Notes: generated from the letters alone by a model not told the origin. A stretch of DNA of 35,554 nt from JANRKG01 sp033763635 (GCA_033763635.1 JANRKG010000019.1:1-35554), one strand, 5' to 3'. Positions 1-8,300 are shown, counted from the stretch's first letter. Program-made: numbers and translations.

Positions 1-555
1 GCTGCCCAGCGACCTTCCTCTGCCGCTGGGTTAGTCCTTATTAATAGTGCTGGCCCTTTCACGGAGTTGACCATCACCAAACCTGATCCTGTACGAGAGG
101 TGATGGGAAATACAGTTCAAGCGCTCTTCCGTCAACCCTGGGCCAGCTACCTGCTTTTTCAATATGTCCGCCAGCCCTGGGTCATTCGTCAAACGTTGCA
201 ACGGGTATATCTGGATCAGAGTGCAGTCACCGATCAACTGGTGGAGGAAATTTATCGCCCCTCTTGCGATCCCGGTGCAGCCCAGGTCTTTGGGTCAGTC
301 TTCCAAACCCCTCAGGGAGACAAGGTGGATACCCTGTTGGAAACACTCAAGGTTCCTCTGCTGGTTTTATGGGGCGAAGCCGATCCCTGGATGAACAGCC
401 GGGAGCGAGGTGAACGGTTCCGGAAGCATTATCCCAGCCTGACAGAGTATTATTTACGGGCAGGGCATTGTCCCCATGATGAGGTGCCGGATCAGGTGAA
501 TGATCTGATCCGTTCCTGGATGCTATCGCTGAAACAGGTGGGAAAAGCATTTTGA
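1..555 (+). CDS. alpha/beta hydrolase, 3' part (5' end outside window)
   Basis: The reading frame is open from base 1, so the gene starts upstream and only the last 184 residues are visible. The first residues (GLVLINSAGPF) are the strand that follows the nucleophile elbow in alpha/beta-hydrolase-fold enzymes; the GxSxG elbow itself must lie before the window. Further on, VLWGEADPW carries the likely triad Asp, and AGHCPHDEVP near the C-terminus carries the triad His. The region between them is the variable cap. Substrate cannot be told; many cyanobacteria have such soluble hydrolases of unknown substrate. A TTG at 67 could be mistaken for a start but would cut off part of the fold. An ABC permease follows 43 nt downstream in the same direction, which suggests co-transcription. 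Confidence 0.85.
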   Translation, partial: AAQRPSSAAGLVLINSAGPFTELTITKPDPVREVMGNTVQALFRQPWASYLLFQYVRQPWVIRQTLQRVYLDQSAVTDQLVEEIYRPSCDPGAAQVFGSVFQTPQGDKVDTLLETLKVPLLVLWGEADPWMNSRERGERFRKHYPSLTEYYLRAGHCPHDEVPDQVNDLIRSWMLSLKQVGKAF

Positions 556-598
556 ACGCTCCTTTGAACCAACCGATCGCCCCTGATGGGAATTCTTC

Positions 599-1498
599 AT
601 GACTCCAACCCGTCTTCGTCTGCCCCGCTTGCTTTCGCGTTCGGGTCTCTCCAGTCTCTCGATGCAAATGATGGGGATTGGGTTGGTGATTACGGTCGCT
701 TTTATTGCGATCGCCCTACTGACCCCGGTTTTCCAGTCCTGGGGCTGGATTCAAAATCCAGTTGAATCCCTGGCAAATCCCATCCATGAAGCGCCATCGG
801 CAAAATACTGGTTCGGCACCAGTCGCCAGGGCTATGATGTTTTTTCCCGCACGCTCTACGGCAGTCAGGCAGCCCTCCAAGTAGTTGTACTGGCAACGCT
901 TTTGAGTTTGATTGTGGGGGTTCCGCTGGGCTTAGTGAGTGGGTATCTGGGAGGTCGGCTCGATCGCGCCCTGCTTTTCCTCATGGACACCATCTACACT
1001 CTGCCGGGGTTACTGCTGTCCGTCACCCTGGCCTTTGTGGTGGGAAGAGGCGTGGGCAATGCGGCGATTGCCCTAAGTATTTCCTACATTCCCCAGTATT
1101 ACCGCGTTGTTCGCAACCACACGGTCAGCGTCAAAACAGAACTGTTTATCGAAGCAGCGCGATCGATGGGAGCTTCCACCTGGGCTGTTCTCTCGCGCTA
1201 CCTATTTCTGAATGTGGTTCAGAGTGTGCCAGTTTTGTTTACCCTGAATGCTGCCGATGCCATCCTGACCTTAGGAGGGCTGGGATTTCTGGGGCTAGGA
1301 CTGCCCGAAGAAACACCGGAATGGGGCTACGATCTGCGGCAAGCCCTGGATGCTTTACCAACAGGCGTATGGTGGACAGCTTTCTTTCCCGGATTTGCCA
1401 TGACGCTGTTGGTGGTGGGGTTATCCCTGCTCGGCGAAGGACTCAATGAGTTAATTAATCCCCTTTTACGTCGGGAAAATTGGAACCGGAATCCCTGA
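599..1498 (+). CDS. ABC transporter permease, OppC/DppC type
   Basis: 299-residue inner-membrane permease of the MetI-like (BPD_transp_1) superfamily. After a short cytoplasmic N-terminus there is a first membrane segment (about 25-45). The motif WFGTSRQGYDVFSR (71-84) is the counterpart of the GTDxxGRDxxSR signature typical of OppC/DppC proteins. Several hydrophobic segments follow, with the EAA loop EAARSMGAS at 185-193, which docks on the ATPase. Length matches the family. Substrate is unknown; the family moves peptides, nickel or glutathione. The partner permease, binding protein and ATPases are not in the window, so the gene either belongs to an operon that starts upstream or works with subunits encoded elsewhere. 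The next gene starts 56 nt downstream. Confidence 0.88.
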   Translation: MTPTRLRLPRLLSRSGLSSLSMQMMGIGLVITVAFIAIALLTPVFQSWGWIQNPVESLANPIHEAPSAKYWFGTSRQGYDVFSRTLYGSQAALQVVVLATLLSLIVGVPLGLVSGYLGGRLDRALLFLMDTIYTLPGLLLSVTLAFVVGRGVGNAAIALSISYIPQYYRVVRNHTVSVKTELFIEAARSMGASTWAVLSRYLFLNVVQSVPVLFTLNAADAILTLGGLGFLGLGLPEETPEWGYDLRQALDALPTGVWWTAFFPGFAMTLLVVGLSLLGEGLNELINPLLRRENWNRNP

Positions 1499-1554
1499 AG
1501 GGAGCGTCGTATTTACACGTATTCCTCGAAGATCGTCCCGTGAGGAGGTGTGTA

Positions 1555-2082
1555 ATGGCTTTCAGAACATCCTTACTCTCAACCGCTGGATTTCTCACCC
1601 TGGTCGTCACGATCGCCGGAGCATTCCGCCTGATTCCCGATCAGCAGATGCGGGCTGAGTTGGCTCCTTCCCCTCTGGCCCAATCCCTCATCCTCCGTCC
1701 TGTCCATCCCGATGAGTCCGTTTCTGAAACCCTGAAGCAACGCTTTGTCGTGGGAAATGCGCTGGAACGGGTAGAGCAGGTGCGATCGGCCCTGGGAAGT
1801 TTCCAAAAGTTGACCCAGAAAAGCACAGCTACAGTTCGGGCAGGGGTCGCAAATACAGACTGGGAAACCCAAAACTTAGGCTTTCACAACTGGGTCAGTT
1901 CGATTGAAGGGACTCTGCACTATCAGGATTATCAAATCAAGAAACTGGAACTGGAATTAGCGAAGAAACAGTACGAGGACCGGGAGATCGATCGGTTGAC
2001 TCTAGAACAAAAAATGCAGGCATTTCAGAAAGTCGAGCGGGAATTTCAAACGTACTGGAATTCCTATAAGATTGCAGACTAG
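1555..2082 (+). CDS. unknown membrane-anchored coiled-coil protein
   Basis: 175 residues. The frame opens at 1480 inside the permease gene, but I chose ATG 1555 because a strong Shine-Dalgarno (GAGGAGG) lies just before it and because it puts a hydrophobic signal-anchor (LSTAGFLTLVVTIAGAF) at the very N-terminus. The rest is hydrophilic. The last 60 residues are rich in Lys, Glu and Gln with heptad-like spacing (KKLELELAKKQYEDREIDRL) and look like a coiled coil. No enzyme motif is visible and I do not recognise the family. It is probably exported or anchored with its bulk in the periplasm. Position directly behind the permease suggests a shared transcript but not a proven joint function. Confidence 0.75.
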   Translation: MAFRTSLLSTAGFLTLVVTIAGAFRLIPDQQMRAELAPSPLAQSLILRPVHPDESVSETLKQRFVVGNALERVEQVRSALGSFQKLTQKSTATVRAGVANTDWETQNLGFHNWVSSIEGTLHYQDYQIKKLELELAKKQYEDREIDRLTLEQKMQAFQKVEREFQTYWNSYKIAD

Positions 2083-2114
2083 GGTTTGAAGCCTAATCAA
2101 TCCTGCTGAGAAGT

Positions 2115-2135
2115 GGGCTTCGGTTACGCTCAACC
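2115..2135 (+). repeat. decayed copy of the TCGGCT-N-CGCTC hairpin repeat
   Basis: The core TCGGTTACGCTC is a variant of the 12-nt loop found in six other copies in this window. The flanking arms pair only imperfectly, with two wobbles and one mismatch. It lies in the 83-nt gap between the coiled-coil gene and the ROK kinase. Confidence 0.55.
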
Positions 2136-2165
2136 TGCAATTTATCGATAGAAGAGACTGCCACT

Positions 2166-3056
2166 GTGACGGAACGTACTGTGTTAGGGATTGATCTGGG
2201 TGGAACTGCGATTAAATTGGGGCGCTTTCAGCAGGATGGCACCTGTTTAAGATCGTTGACCGTCCCCACCCCCCAACCTGCAACCCCAGACGCTGTGTTA
2301 GTCGCCTTGGTCGATGCGATCGCCCAACTGGACCCAGGCGGGCAGTGCCAAGCGATCGGAGTCGGGACACCGGGACCCGCGGACGGGGCGGGGCGCGTAG
2401 CAAGGGTGGCGATTAACCTGGCAGGATGGCAGGATGTTCCCTTAGCAGACTGGTTGGAAGCAAAAACCGGACGGCCTACGATATTAGCAAATGATGCCAA
2501 TTGTGCGGGGTTGGGGGAAGCCTGGTTAGGGGCGGGTCGTCCCTATCAAAACTTAATTTTGCTGACGTTAGGAACGGGGGTTGGGGGAGCCATTATTTTG
2601 GATGGCAAGCTCTTTGCCGGACACCAGGGCACCGCCGCCGAATTGGGGTTGATCACCCTGAACCCAGAAGGACCCGAATGCAATAGCGGCAACCAAGGCT
2701 CGTTAGAACAGTATCTTTGCATTCAGGCCATTCGACGACGCACAGGTCTGGAGCCAGATGATCTAGGGCGACGTGCCCAGGCCGGAGATCCGGAAGCACT
2801 GGCCTTCTGGCAGAGTTATGGGCGAGATTTGGGAATTGGGTTAACGAGCTTGATCTATGTCCTAACCCCCCAGGCGATCGTTGTGGGAGGAGGCATTTGT
2901 GCGAGTGCCGAGTTTTTCTTTCCTGCAACCCTTGCAGAAATTGAGCGACGAGTCCTCCCCAGTTCCCGCGAGGGATTGCAATTGCTCTGTGCTGAATTGG
3001 GAAATCAGGCGGGCATGGTAGGAGCCGCTCGCCTTGCATGGCAACTGATCGGCTAG
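2166..3056 (+). CDS. ROK-family sugar kinase (glucokinase-like)
   Basis: 296 residues, starting at GTG 2166. Cytoplasmic sugar kinase of the ROK family, which phosphorylates glucose or a related hexose with ATP. The N-terminal phosphate-binding motif is GIDLGGTAIKLG (8-19), the catalytic Asp is in NDANCAGLGEA (D110), and the second phosphate loop is LTLGTGVGGA. The zinc motif of classical ROK kinases (CxCGxxGCxE) is here CNSGNQGSLE, so two of the three cysteines are serine and structural zinc is probably not bound. I recall the same variant from other cyanobacterial ROK kinases, so it is likely a clade feature and not decay. Substrate is not fixed by sequence; glucokinase is the best guess. 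Confidence 0.88.
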   Translation: MTERTVLGIDLGGTAIKLGRFQQDGTCLRSLTVPTPQPATPDAVLVALVDAIAQLDPGGQCQAIGVGTPGPADGAGRVARVAINLAGWQDVPLADWLEAKTGRPTILANDANCAGLGEAWLGAGRPYQNLILLTLGTGVGGAIILDGKLFAGHQGTAAELGLITLNPEGPECNSGNQGSLEQYLCIQAIRRRTGLEPDDLGRRAQAGDPEALAFWQSYGRDLGIGLTSLIYVLTPQAIVVGGGICASAEFFFPATLAEIERRVLPSSREGLQLLCAELGNQAGMVGAARLAWQLIG

Positions 3057-3153
3057 TCATCCTGTATTTTCATCCAAATTTTTATTCGAGCAGAGAAGTA
3101 TGAATGTACCCAAGCCCTGGATATTCTAAGGGATCGCTTAAGATAGGAGTATC

Positions 3154-3181
3154 TTTAACTTTTTTATCCTGACGGTATAAT
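3154..3181 (+). promoter_or_regulatory. putative sigma70-type promoter for the histidine kinase gene
   Basis: A perfect -10 hexamer TATAAT at 3176-3181 is preceded at 16 nt by a weak -35 (TTTAAC, 3 of 6 matches). It faces the histidine kinase gene and would leave a leader of about 170 nt. Confidence 0.4.
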
Positions 3182-3231
3182 CTGGCTCCTTTCGCTGCTG
3201 CCTTTTTACCTGGCACCAGGAATCACTCCAG

Positions 3232-3255
3232 TTTTAACCGTGGTTTTTAACCGTG
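3232..3255 (+). repeat. direct repeat of TTTTAACCGTG, possible regulator site
   Basis: Two identical 11-mers at 3232-3242 and 3245-3255 (13-nt period), between the putative promoter and the kinase start. They resemble the TTAACC half-sites of cyanobacterial Pho boxes, but the period expected for a Pho box is 11. Confidence 0.45.
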
Positions 3256-3361
3256 TAACCAGTTTAGAGTCCGTTAGATACGGCAGTAGGGAGATCCAGG
3301 AATGGGAGACACTGCCAGAACATGATAATTACTGCTGTTTTATTGCAGGTAGATTGTGGTC

Positions 3362-5518
3362 ATGGATAATCCAGGTCGTCCATCCTTTCGTCGGGTTCTA
3401 CTATCTCGCATCCTGCTATTAAGCATTCCCGTTTTGTTGACAGGAGAAGTGATTGTTTACCGAAGTGCCCAGTCAGGCTTACGAGAAACAGTGAATCAGA
3501 CCTTGATTGAAAGTGCCGATCGCAAAGCCCACCAACTGCAAGAAGCCATTCAGGCGGTCCAGGCCAATCTTCTCATCACGAGTCAAATTTCAGCGCTACA
3601 GAGTGGTTCCTCCCAGGAAACTCAGCCCTTGCTGAAGCAGGTTCAACAAACCCTGCCCACTCGATTCCAATGTCTCCAATTGACCGATCTGGCAACGGGC
3701 ATTCTTCAGGCCAATACTTGCCTTAATCAGGTGCCAACGAACAAACCTGTTCAACTATTACAACAGCTACAAATTTCCATTCAATCGAATTCAGGCTCAA
3801 CCAACTCCTCCCGTTCTGCTAATCCAGAACAATTGACTCGCACAGCCCTGAACTGGCCCCAACAACAATCCGCCTCCATCCTGGGGCGATCGTTAATGTA
3901 CACTGCTCCCCTCCACCAGAGCAGCCCCTTACATCAGTCTTTGCCTGCGGGGCAAATTAGTCTAGTGATGGGAATTCCAATTTACGATTCCGCAGGGCAA
4001 CTGCGATCGGCCTTAACTGCGCTGGTGGTCATTGAGTCGCCGAATTCGATGGAATACTCCCCACCTTCTCTTTCGGGAGCCACCCTGATCCTGGATCAAA
4101 GTGGAACCATCTTGAGCCATCCCCAAACACAGAAAATTGGTCAAACGATCCAGCAAGAACCCGATGGGGAAGAGTTACAAAAAATTCTACGTCAGCTTCT
4201 TAATGGAGAAACGGTTAGCACCTTTGAAATGCGGGGGATTGGTGCCGGAAATGTCCCCTGGACGGTCGGTTCCGCAATCATCACAATTCCCTCTAACCAG
4301 GATTTGAACCATCGCTGGGTCATTTTGGCTGCCAACCGATCCGATCGCATTTTCTACGGATTGCAGGAAATTCAGCGTGTCCTGATTCTCCTCACCCTGG
4401 GGTTAGTGGCGGCGATCGTTTTAGCAACCCTTTACATGGCCCGCGAACTATCCCGTCCCCTGGAGGAGTTGGGCAGTTATGCCCTCCAAATCCAAAAACG
4501 GCACTCTGCCAATCCCGAAACCGTTGATCTCAACCAGGAACAAGGTTCAGGCCCATTGAATCCAGCGCCTCACTTAGCTGCGGATGTGGGAACCATTCCT
4601 CAAAATTTTAAGGTGCGGGAACTCAACCATCTTGCGAATGCCCTGAACAGCATGGTGAACCGTTTAGAAGAACGGGCGGAAGAGCTAGAAGCCGCATGGC
4701 AGGAAGCAGAAGCCGCCAATCGGCTGAAGAGCGAATTCCTGGCCAATACCTCCCACGAATTGAGAACCCCTCTCAATGCCATCATTGGCTGTATTCGCTT
4801 GATCCGAGATGGGTGCTGTGACAATCAAGAAGAAGAGGCAGAGTTCTTACAACGGGCCGATGAAGCCGCGATTCACCTGCTGAATATCATTAATGACCTG
4901 TTAGATTTAGCCAAAATTGAAGCAGGAACCCTTTCTGTATTTCTGGAACCAACCGATCTTCAACAAGCCATTACAGAAGTTGTGAATTTACAACTGATGC
5001 AATTGGAACAGAAAGGCTTGCAATTAACCCTTCCCGACTTGCCGGAACCTGTGGTCGTCAAAGCAGATATTGCTAAATTGAAACAGGTACTTCTCAATGT
5101 CATCTGTAACGCCGTTAAATTTACAGAACAGGGTGGAATTGATATCACAACTCAATTTGAGGCTCTGCCCGTTGCGGGAGAAGATGCAGCCTCGAATGTC
5201 CCAACTCAAGTTGTGATTACCGTAAAAGATACGGGAATTGGCATCGACCCAGCAGAGCAACCCAAGCTATTCCAGCCCTTTGTGATGGCCGATGGAACAA
5301 CGACCCGACAACACGAAGGAACTGGATTAGGGTTAGCCATTTCACGCAAACTCATGAACTTGATGGGCGGCAATATCACCCTTTTTAGTGCTGGCAAAGG
5401 TCACGGGACTTCCGTTGAAATCACCCTCCAGTTGGTCAATTCGGCAGAAGTGAATGCCAAACTTGTGACAAATCGTGCGGCGATCGTCCAGGGGTCTTAT
5501 GCTGAGATAACCTCTTGA
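3362..5518 (+). CDS. membrane sensor histidine kinase
   Basis: 718 residues from ATG 3362 (a GTG two codons earlier is also possible). Order of parts: a first membrane segment at about 11-31; a large extracytoplasmic sensor region of about 300 residues, probably of the double-Cache type; a second membrane segment (VLILLTLGLVAAIVLATLYMA); a HAMP-like linker and a short coiled coil (RLEERAEELEAAWQEAEAAN). The HisKA domain follows with H-box NTSHELRTPLNAIIG (phospho-His 465), then the ATPase domain with N-box LLNVICNAVKFTEQGG, G1 DTGIGIDP and G2 GTGLGLAISRKLM. There is no attached receiver domain and no response regulator gene beside it, so it is an orphan kinase whose ligand and partner are unknown. 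The VanX-like gene begins 30 nt downstream and may share the transcript. Confidence 0.9.
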   Translation: MDNPGRPSFRRVLLSRILLLSIPVLLTGEVIVYRSAQSGLRETVNQTLIESADRKAHQLQEAIQAVQANLLITSQISALQSGSSQETQPLLKQVQQTLPTRFQCLQLTDLATGILQANTCLNQVPTNKPVQLLQQLQISIQSNSGSTNSSRSANPEQLTRTALNWPQQQSASILGRSLMYTAPLHQSSPLHQSLPAGQISLVMGIPIYDSAGQLRSALTALVVIESPNSMEYSPPSLSGATLILDQSGTILSHPQTQKIGQTIQQEPDGEELQKILRQLLNGETVSTFEMRGIGAGNVPWTVGSAIITIPSNQDLNHRWVILAANRSDRIFYGLQEIQRVLILLTLGLVAAIVLATLYMARELSRPLEELGSYALQIQKRHSANPETVDLNQEQGSGPLNPAPHLAADVGTIPQNFKVRELNHLANALNSMVNRLEERAEELEAAWQEAEAANRLKSEFLANTSHELRTPLNAIIGCIRLIRDGCCDNQEEEAEFLQRADEAAIHLLNIINDLLDLAKIEAGTLSVFLEPTDLQQAITEVVNLQLMQLEQKGLQLTLPDLPEPVVVKADIAKLKQVLLNVICNAVKFTEQGGIDITTQFEALPVAGEDAASNVPTQVVITVKDTGIGIDPAEQPKLFQPFVMADGTTTRQHEGTGLGLAISRKLMNLMGGNITLFSAGKGHGTSVEITLQLVNSAEVNAKLVTNRAAIVQGSYAEITS

Positions 5519-5548
5519 GAGATCTGCATCCGATCGCATCCGTTTGTC

Positions 5549-6259
5549 ATGAAACCCCATTACCAAGTTCCCATTGTCGAATGCGGCGAGTCCCTGGTTC
5601 CCATTCCCCTGAACCTGATCGCAGTCGTCTCCCCCCATCCGTATGAAAAGCTGGGTGCCCCCTATGGAGTGCGCTCCCCCTATTTCCTGCGGCAAGCCGT
5701 TGCCCAGGCACTCCTCCAGGCTCAGGATATCTTGCAAGCCGAGCGACCGGGATGGCGGTTGCAAGTGTTTGATGCCTACCGCCCGATCGCTGTTCAGCAA
5801 TTCATGGTGGATTACACCTTGGCAGACAGGGCACGATCCCAGGGCTTAAACCCCGAACACCTCACCCCAATGGAAAGGGAGACCCTACTAAAGCAGGTTT
5901 ACCAGTTTTGGGCCATGCCCAGCCTTGATCCCGCCACTCCCCCACCCCACAGCACAGGCGCGGCGATCGACCTGTCCCTCCTGGACCCCACCCATCAGCC
6001 GATTGAGATGGGTTCACCCATTGATGAGATTTCGGAGCGATCGTTTCCCAATTACTTCGCGAATCGCACCCATCCTGAGGAAAAACCCTTTCACCGTAAC
6101 CGTCAACTTCTTCTTCAGGTAATGACCGCTGCCGGATTTCACCAGCATCCGAATGAATGGTGGCATTTTTCCTTCGGCGATCAAATGTGGGCCTGGACCC
6201 ACAACCAACGTAACCCTGAAGTTCCCTGCATTGCACGATATGGCAGAGTGGATGGTTAG
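5549..6259 (+). CDS. D-alanyl-D-alanine dipeptidase, VanX-like (M15D)
   Basis: 236 residues. Zinc dipeptidase of the VanX/DdpX family, which splits free D-Ala-D-Ala. All key residues are visible: the substrate-contacting Arg in VFDAYRP (R78), zinc ligands H134 and D141 in PPHSTGAAIDL, and catalytic E203 with zinc ligand H206 in NEWWHFSFGD. No signal peptide is seen, so it should be cytoplasmic, as VanX is. No vanA, vanH or vanR/S homologue is in the window. A role in recycling wall-derived D-Ala-D-Ala is more likely than vancomycin resistance. It sits 30 nt behind the orphan histidine kinase, so the kinase could control it, but that is inference. Confidence 0.88.
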   Translation: MKPHYQVPIVECGESLVPIPLNLIAVVSPHPYEKLGAPYGVRSPYFLRQAVAQALLQAQDILQAERPGWRLQVFDAYRPIAVQQFMVDYTLADRARSQGLNPEHLTPMERETLLKQVYQFWAMPSLDPATPPPHSTGAAIDLSLLDPTHQPIEMGSPIDEISERSFPNYFANRTHPEEKPFHRNRQLLLQVMTAAGFHQHPNEWWHFSFGDQMWAWTHNQRNPEVPCIARYGRVDG

Positions 6260-6348
6260 AAGATAACCGTAGTTTCAGGAATGCAAGTTGTGGTTAAAAT
6301 TTGTCAGGATGGTGAAGAACCTGGCCTTGTCTATTCATAGGGACTCCC

Positions 6349-6807
6349 ATGCACGTTTTGTTTCGCGAATTTGACCCATTTAATCTCTGGATGTGGCTGG
6401 AATTCAGAGATGTTCCTTCCCAACAAGAAAGAAAATACATCGAAGAAGTTTTCAACTCCTGGTTCTTTTTAGGAAAGTTGGGAGGCTTTAACGCAGAAAA
6501 TTTGCAGGTCCAGGACACAGGGTTAGAACTCAGCTACATGGATTACGATTCCAATGTTGCCGATCGCTGCATGATAGCCCTCATGCACAACATGGGGGAA
6601 TTTGAGTACCAGGGACTCTGGGCCAGGTGTTGGTTTGACCTGGGCACCAGCGATGCGATCGCTCTGGATATTCTCATCATGGCTCTGAGACAGTTCAGTC
6701 AGGAGTATGTGGAAATCCAGTCTTTAATCATCGGCGGAGAAAACGAAGACTGGCCCGTTGAAGATGCCTACGAGTACGAACAGATGACCCTGGGGGAGAA
6801 TAATTAG
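6349..6807 (+). CDS. DUF3531 family protein
   Basis: 152 residues, acidic, no signal peptide or membrane segment. The sequence matches what I know of DUF3531, a small family shared by cyanobacteria and plant plastids: the starting REFDPFNLWMW, the central EEVFNSWFFLGKLGGFNAEN, the MHNMGEFEYQG stretch and the late IGGENEDWPVEDAYEYE. The many aromatic and acidic residues are conserved in the family, but no biochemical function is known to me. It is soluble and probably cytoplasmic. It stands alone, 89 nt after the dipeptidase gene, and is followed by two hairpin repeats before the converging ridA. Confidence 0.85.
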   Translation: MHVLFREFDPFNLWMWLEFRDVPSQQERKYIEEVFNSWFFLGKLGGFNAENLQVQDTGLELSYMDYDSNVADRCMIALMHNMGEFEYQGLWARCWFDLGTSDAIALDILIMALRQFSQEYVEIQSLIIGGENEDWPVEDAYEYEQMTLGENN

Positions 6808-6823
6808 ATCGAGCGGTCTAGTG

Positions 6824-6849
6824 GCAAGTTTTGGCTCCGCTCAACTTGC
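6824..6849 (+). repeat. hairpin repeat copy B (stem GCAAGTT/AACTTGC)
   Basis: Perfect 7-bp inverted repeat (6824-6830 with 6843-6849) around the 12-nt loop TTGGCTCCGCTC. It lies between the converging DUF3531 and ridA genes. Confidence 0.8.
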
Positions 6850-6892
6850 AGTTTCTATTATGGGAGTACAGGCAGATTAAACGAATTCCAAA

Positions 6893-6920
6893 GGTGGGTT
6901 TCGGCTTCGCTCAACCCACC
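6893..6920 (+). repeat. hairpin repeat copy C (stem GGTGGGTT/AACCCACC)
   Basis: Perfect 8-bp inverted repeat (6893-6900 with 6913-6920) around the loop TCGGCTTCGCTC, 43 nt from copy B. In this convergent gap it could also act as a terminator, but there is no T-run behind it. Confidence 0.85.
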
Positions 6921-6951
6921 CCTCCCTCAGAGTCCTCCATCAATTCATTTG

Positions 6952-7341
6952 CTAAATGACTGCAATACAATCAATCTCAACCCGCACATCCTTGGGAAGA
7001 CGAGCCACTTCCACACAAGCCCGTGCCGGAGCGATCGCCTCTGCAAAATAGGTGGCATAGACTCCATTCATCGCAGCAAAGTCATTCATATCCGCTAAAA
7101 ATACTGTTGTTTTGACAACATCTTGAAGAGTCGCCCCCGCAGCTTCCAGAATCGCCTTTAAATTATTCAAAACCTGTGTGGTTTGTTGGGCCACATCATT
7201 CCCCCCCACGATCGCCCCACTGTCCGGGTCCAGGGCAATCTGTCCAGCGACAAACACCATTTGTCCTGTTGCAACGATCGCCTGATTGTAAGGCCCCACC
7301 GGAGCAGGAGCCGCCTCTGTACGAATTATTTTCACTGCCAT
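6952..7341 (-). CDS. ridA: RidA family enamine/imine deaminase
   Basis: 129 residues, the usual length for the YjgF/YER057c/UK114 family. RidA hydrolyses reactive enamine/imine intermediates such as 2-aminoacrylate released by PLP enzymes and so protects metabolism. Visible family marks are PVGPYNQAI at 14-22, FVAGQIALDPDSG at 30-42 and the C-terminal PARACVEVARLPKDVRVEID. The last contains the Arg (R107) that binds the substrate carboxylate and the late Glu (E122). The protein is cytoplasmic, normally a trimer. It starts at ATG 7341 and is transcribed alone or with the Nudix gene, which lies 186 nt upstream on the same strand. Confidence 0.93.
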   Translation of the reverse strand: MAVKIIRTEAAPAPVGPYNQAIVATGQMVFVAGQIALDPDSGAIVGGNDVAQQTTQVLNNLKAILEAAGATLQDVVKTTVFLADMNDFAAMNGVYATYFAEAIAPARACVEVARLPKDVRVEIDCIAVI

Positions 7342-7492
7342 CGCATGTCATCCCACGCCAATAAAACCGCATCAAAATTTTAGGCTATTGCAGTACCTGT
7401 TTAGCTTCAGATAGGTTGACAGTGGAAAAGTATCGTTAGCGTTGGACAGAATGACAGGTTACAACGGCCCTATCATGAGCCGTTCCCGTCGG

Positions 7493-7515
7493 CCCTCTGC
7501 CCTTTGCCTTCTGCC
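7493..7515 (+). repeat. short CTGCC(T)TT-type degenerate repeat
   Basis: A run of overlapping CCCTCTG, CCCTTTG and CCTTCTG heptamers between ridA and the Nudix gene. Such heptanucleotide runs are common in cyanobacterial intergenic DNA. Confidence 0.5.
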
Positions 7516-7527
7516 GATTGCAATACA

Positions 7528-7959
7528 TCAAAATAACCGGGGCCGTTGTGCGTGATAACGGTACTGCCAGTAATCTTGCAGAATTTTGTTGTGATCAAAG
7601 CAAAGATTCGCTGGAATGTGCCAGAACTCATACACCCCTACGTTCTTCGCATCATCCGCAGCCACAGGCTCGCCCCGTGCTGTTGCCAAAAACACCACAC
7701 TCAGGGTGTGGCGACGAGGATCACGACTGGGATCAGAATAAACATGAAACTGTTCCACCAGATCGACAAGCAGCCCTGTTTCTTCCTGGGCTTCCCGCTG
7801 CGCCGCCGCCTCAACGGACTCGCCATAGTCCACAAAGCCCCCCGGCAAGGCCCATCCGTAGGGCGGGTTTTGCCGTTCAATCAACACGATCGGTCGATGG
7901 GGGCGATCGAGCATTTCAATAATAATGTCTACCGTAGGGGCTGGATTGCGATAATTCAC
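7528..7959 (-). CDS. Nudix hydrolase
   Basis: 143 residues, starting at GTG 7959; an in-frame stop lies a little upstream and no ATG is available before it. The Nudix box GX5EX7REUXEEXGU is complete at residues 41-63 (GFVDYGE, then REAQEETGL), so metal binding and hydrolysis of a nucleoside diphosphate linked to another group should work. The preceding GWALPGG is also typical. The compact single-domain form resembles ADP-ribose pyrophosphatase and MutT-type enzymes; substrate cannot be named. It is cytoplasmic. No clear Shine-Dalgarno is seen. It is divergent from malQ. Confidence 0.88.
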   Translation of the reverse strand: MNYRNPAPTVDIIIEMLDRPHRPIVLIERQNPPYGWALPGGFVDYGESVEAAAQREAQEETGLLVDLVEQFHVYSDPSRDPRRHTLSVVFLATARGEPVAADDAKNVGVYEFWHIPANLCFDHNKILQDYWQYRYHAQRPRLF

Positions 7960-8300
7960 AGAGATTTGAATGAACGAATTGTTATGAATTTATTACTGAA
8001 TCTGTTGCTAGGTCACTGTTGTTAACTTGTTATTGCATTCCTGGAACTTGAAATGCCCTAACCACTACCATAAAGGAATTGCTCTAGCTAGAAAATAGAG
8101 CTTTTGTGGTAGAAAGCTTGCGCCTCAGAGTCTTTCATCGGATAGGTTACGCCCTCTTTGCCCCATGATACAGTCAAGAAGTTTTCTGGGTGAGGATCTT
8201 TTTCCCAAAGGATTTTAATCAAGATCTCCTGTGTTGTGAAATATCCTCTCGCCAATGATTTCTACCACCCCTTTGCCCCATTCTCATTCCTACAATCCGC
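7960..8300. other. divergent intergenic region, Nudix gene / malQ
   Basis: 341 nt without a credible gene. It holds an imperfect hairpin at about 8065-8112 (CTACCA at 8065-8070 facing TGGTAG at 8107-8112, and GCTCT at 8081-8085 facing AGAGC at 8097-8101). It presumably holds the promoters of both flanking genes, but I see no convincing -35/-10 pair. Confidence 0.5.

Larger units (their letters stand above)
3057..3361. other. intergenic region upstream of histidine kinase
   Basis: About 300 nt without a credible gene. It holds a promoter-like -10 box (3176-3181) and a direct repeat of TTTTAACCGTG (3232-3242 and 3245-3255), both listed separately. The short GTG-started frame at 3240-3422 overlaps the kinase start and has no recognisable content. 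Confidence 0.6.

Noticed and set aside
3232..3255. Direct repeat called as a genuine Pho box
   Set aside because: Half-sites look right, but the 13-nt period does not match the 11-nt period expected; kept only as an unassigned repeat.
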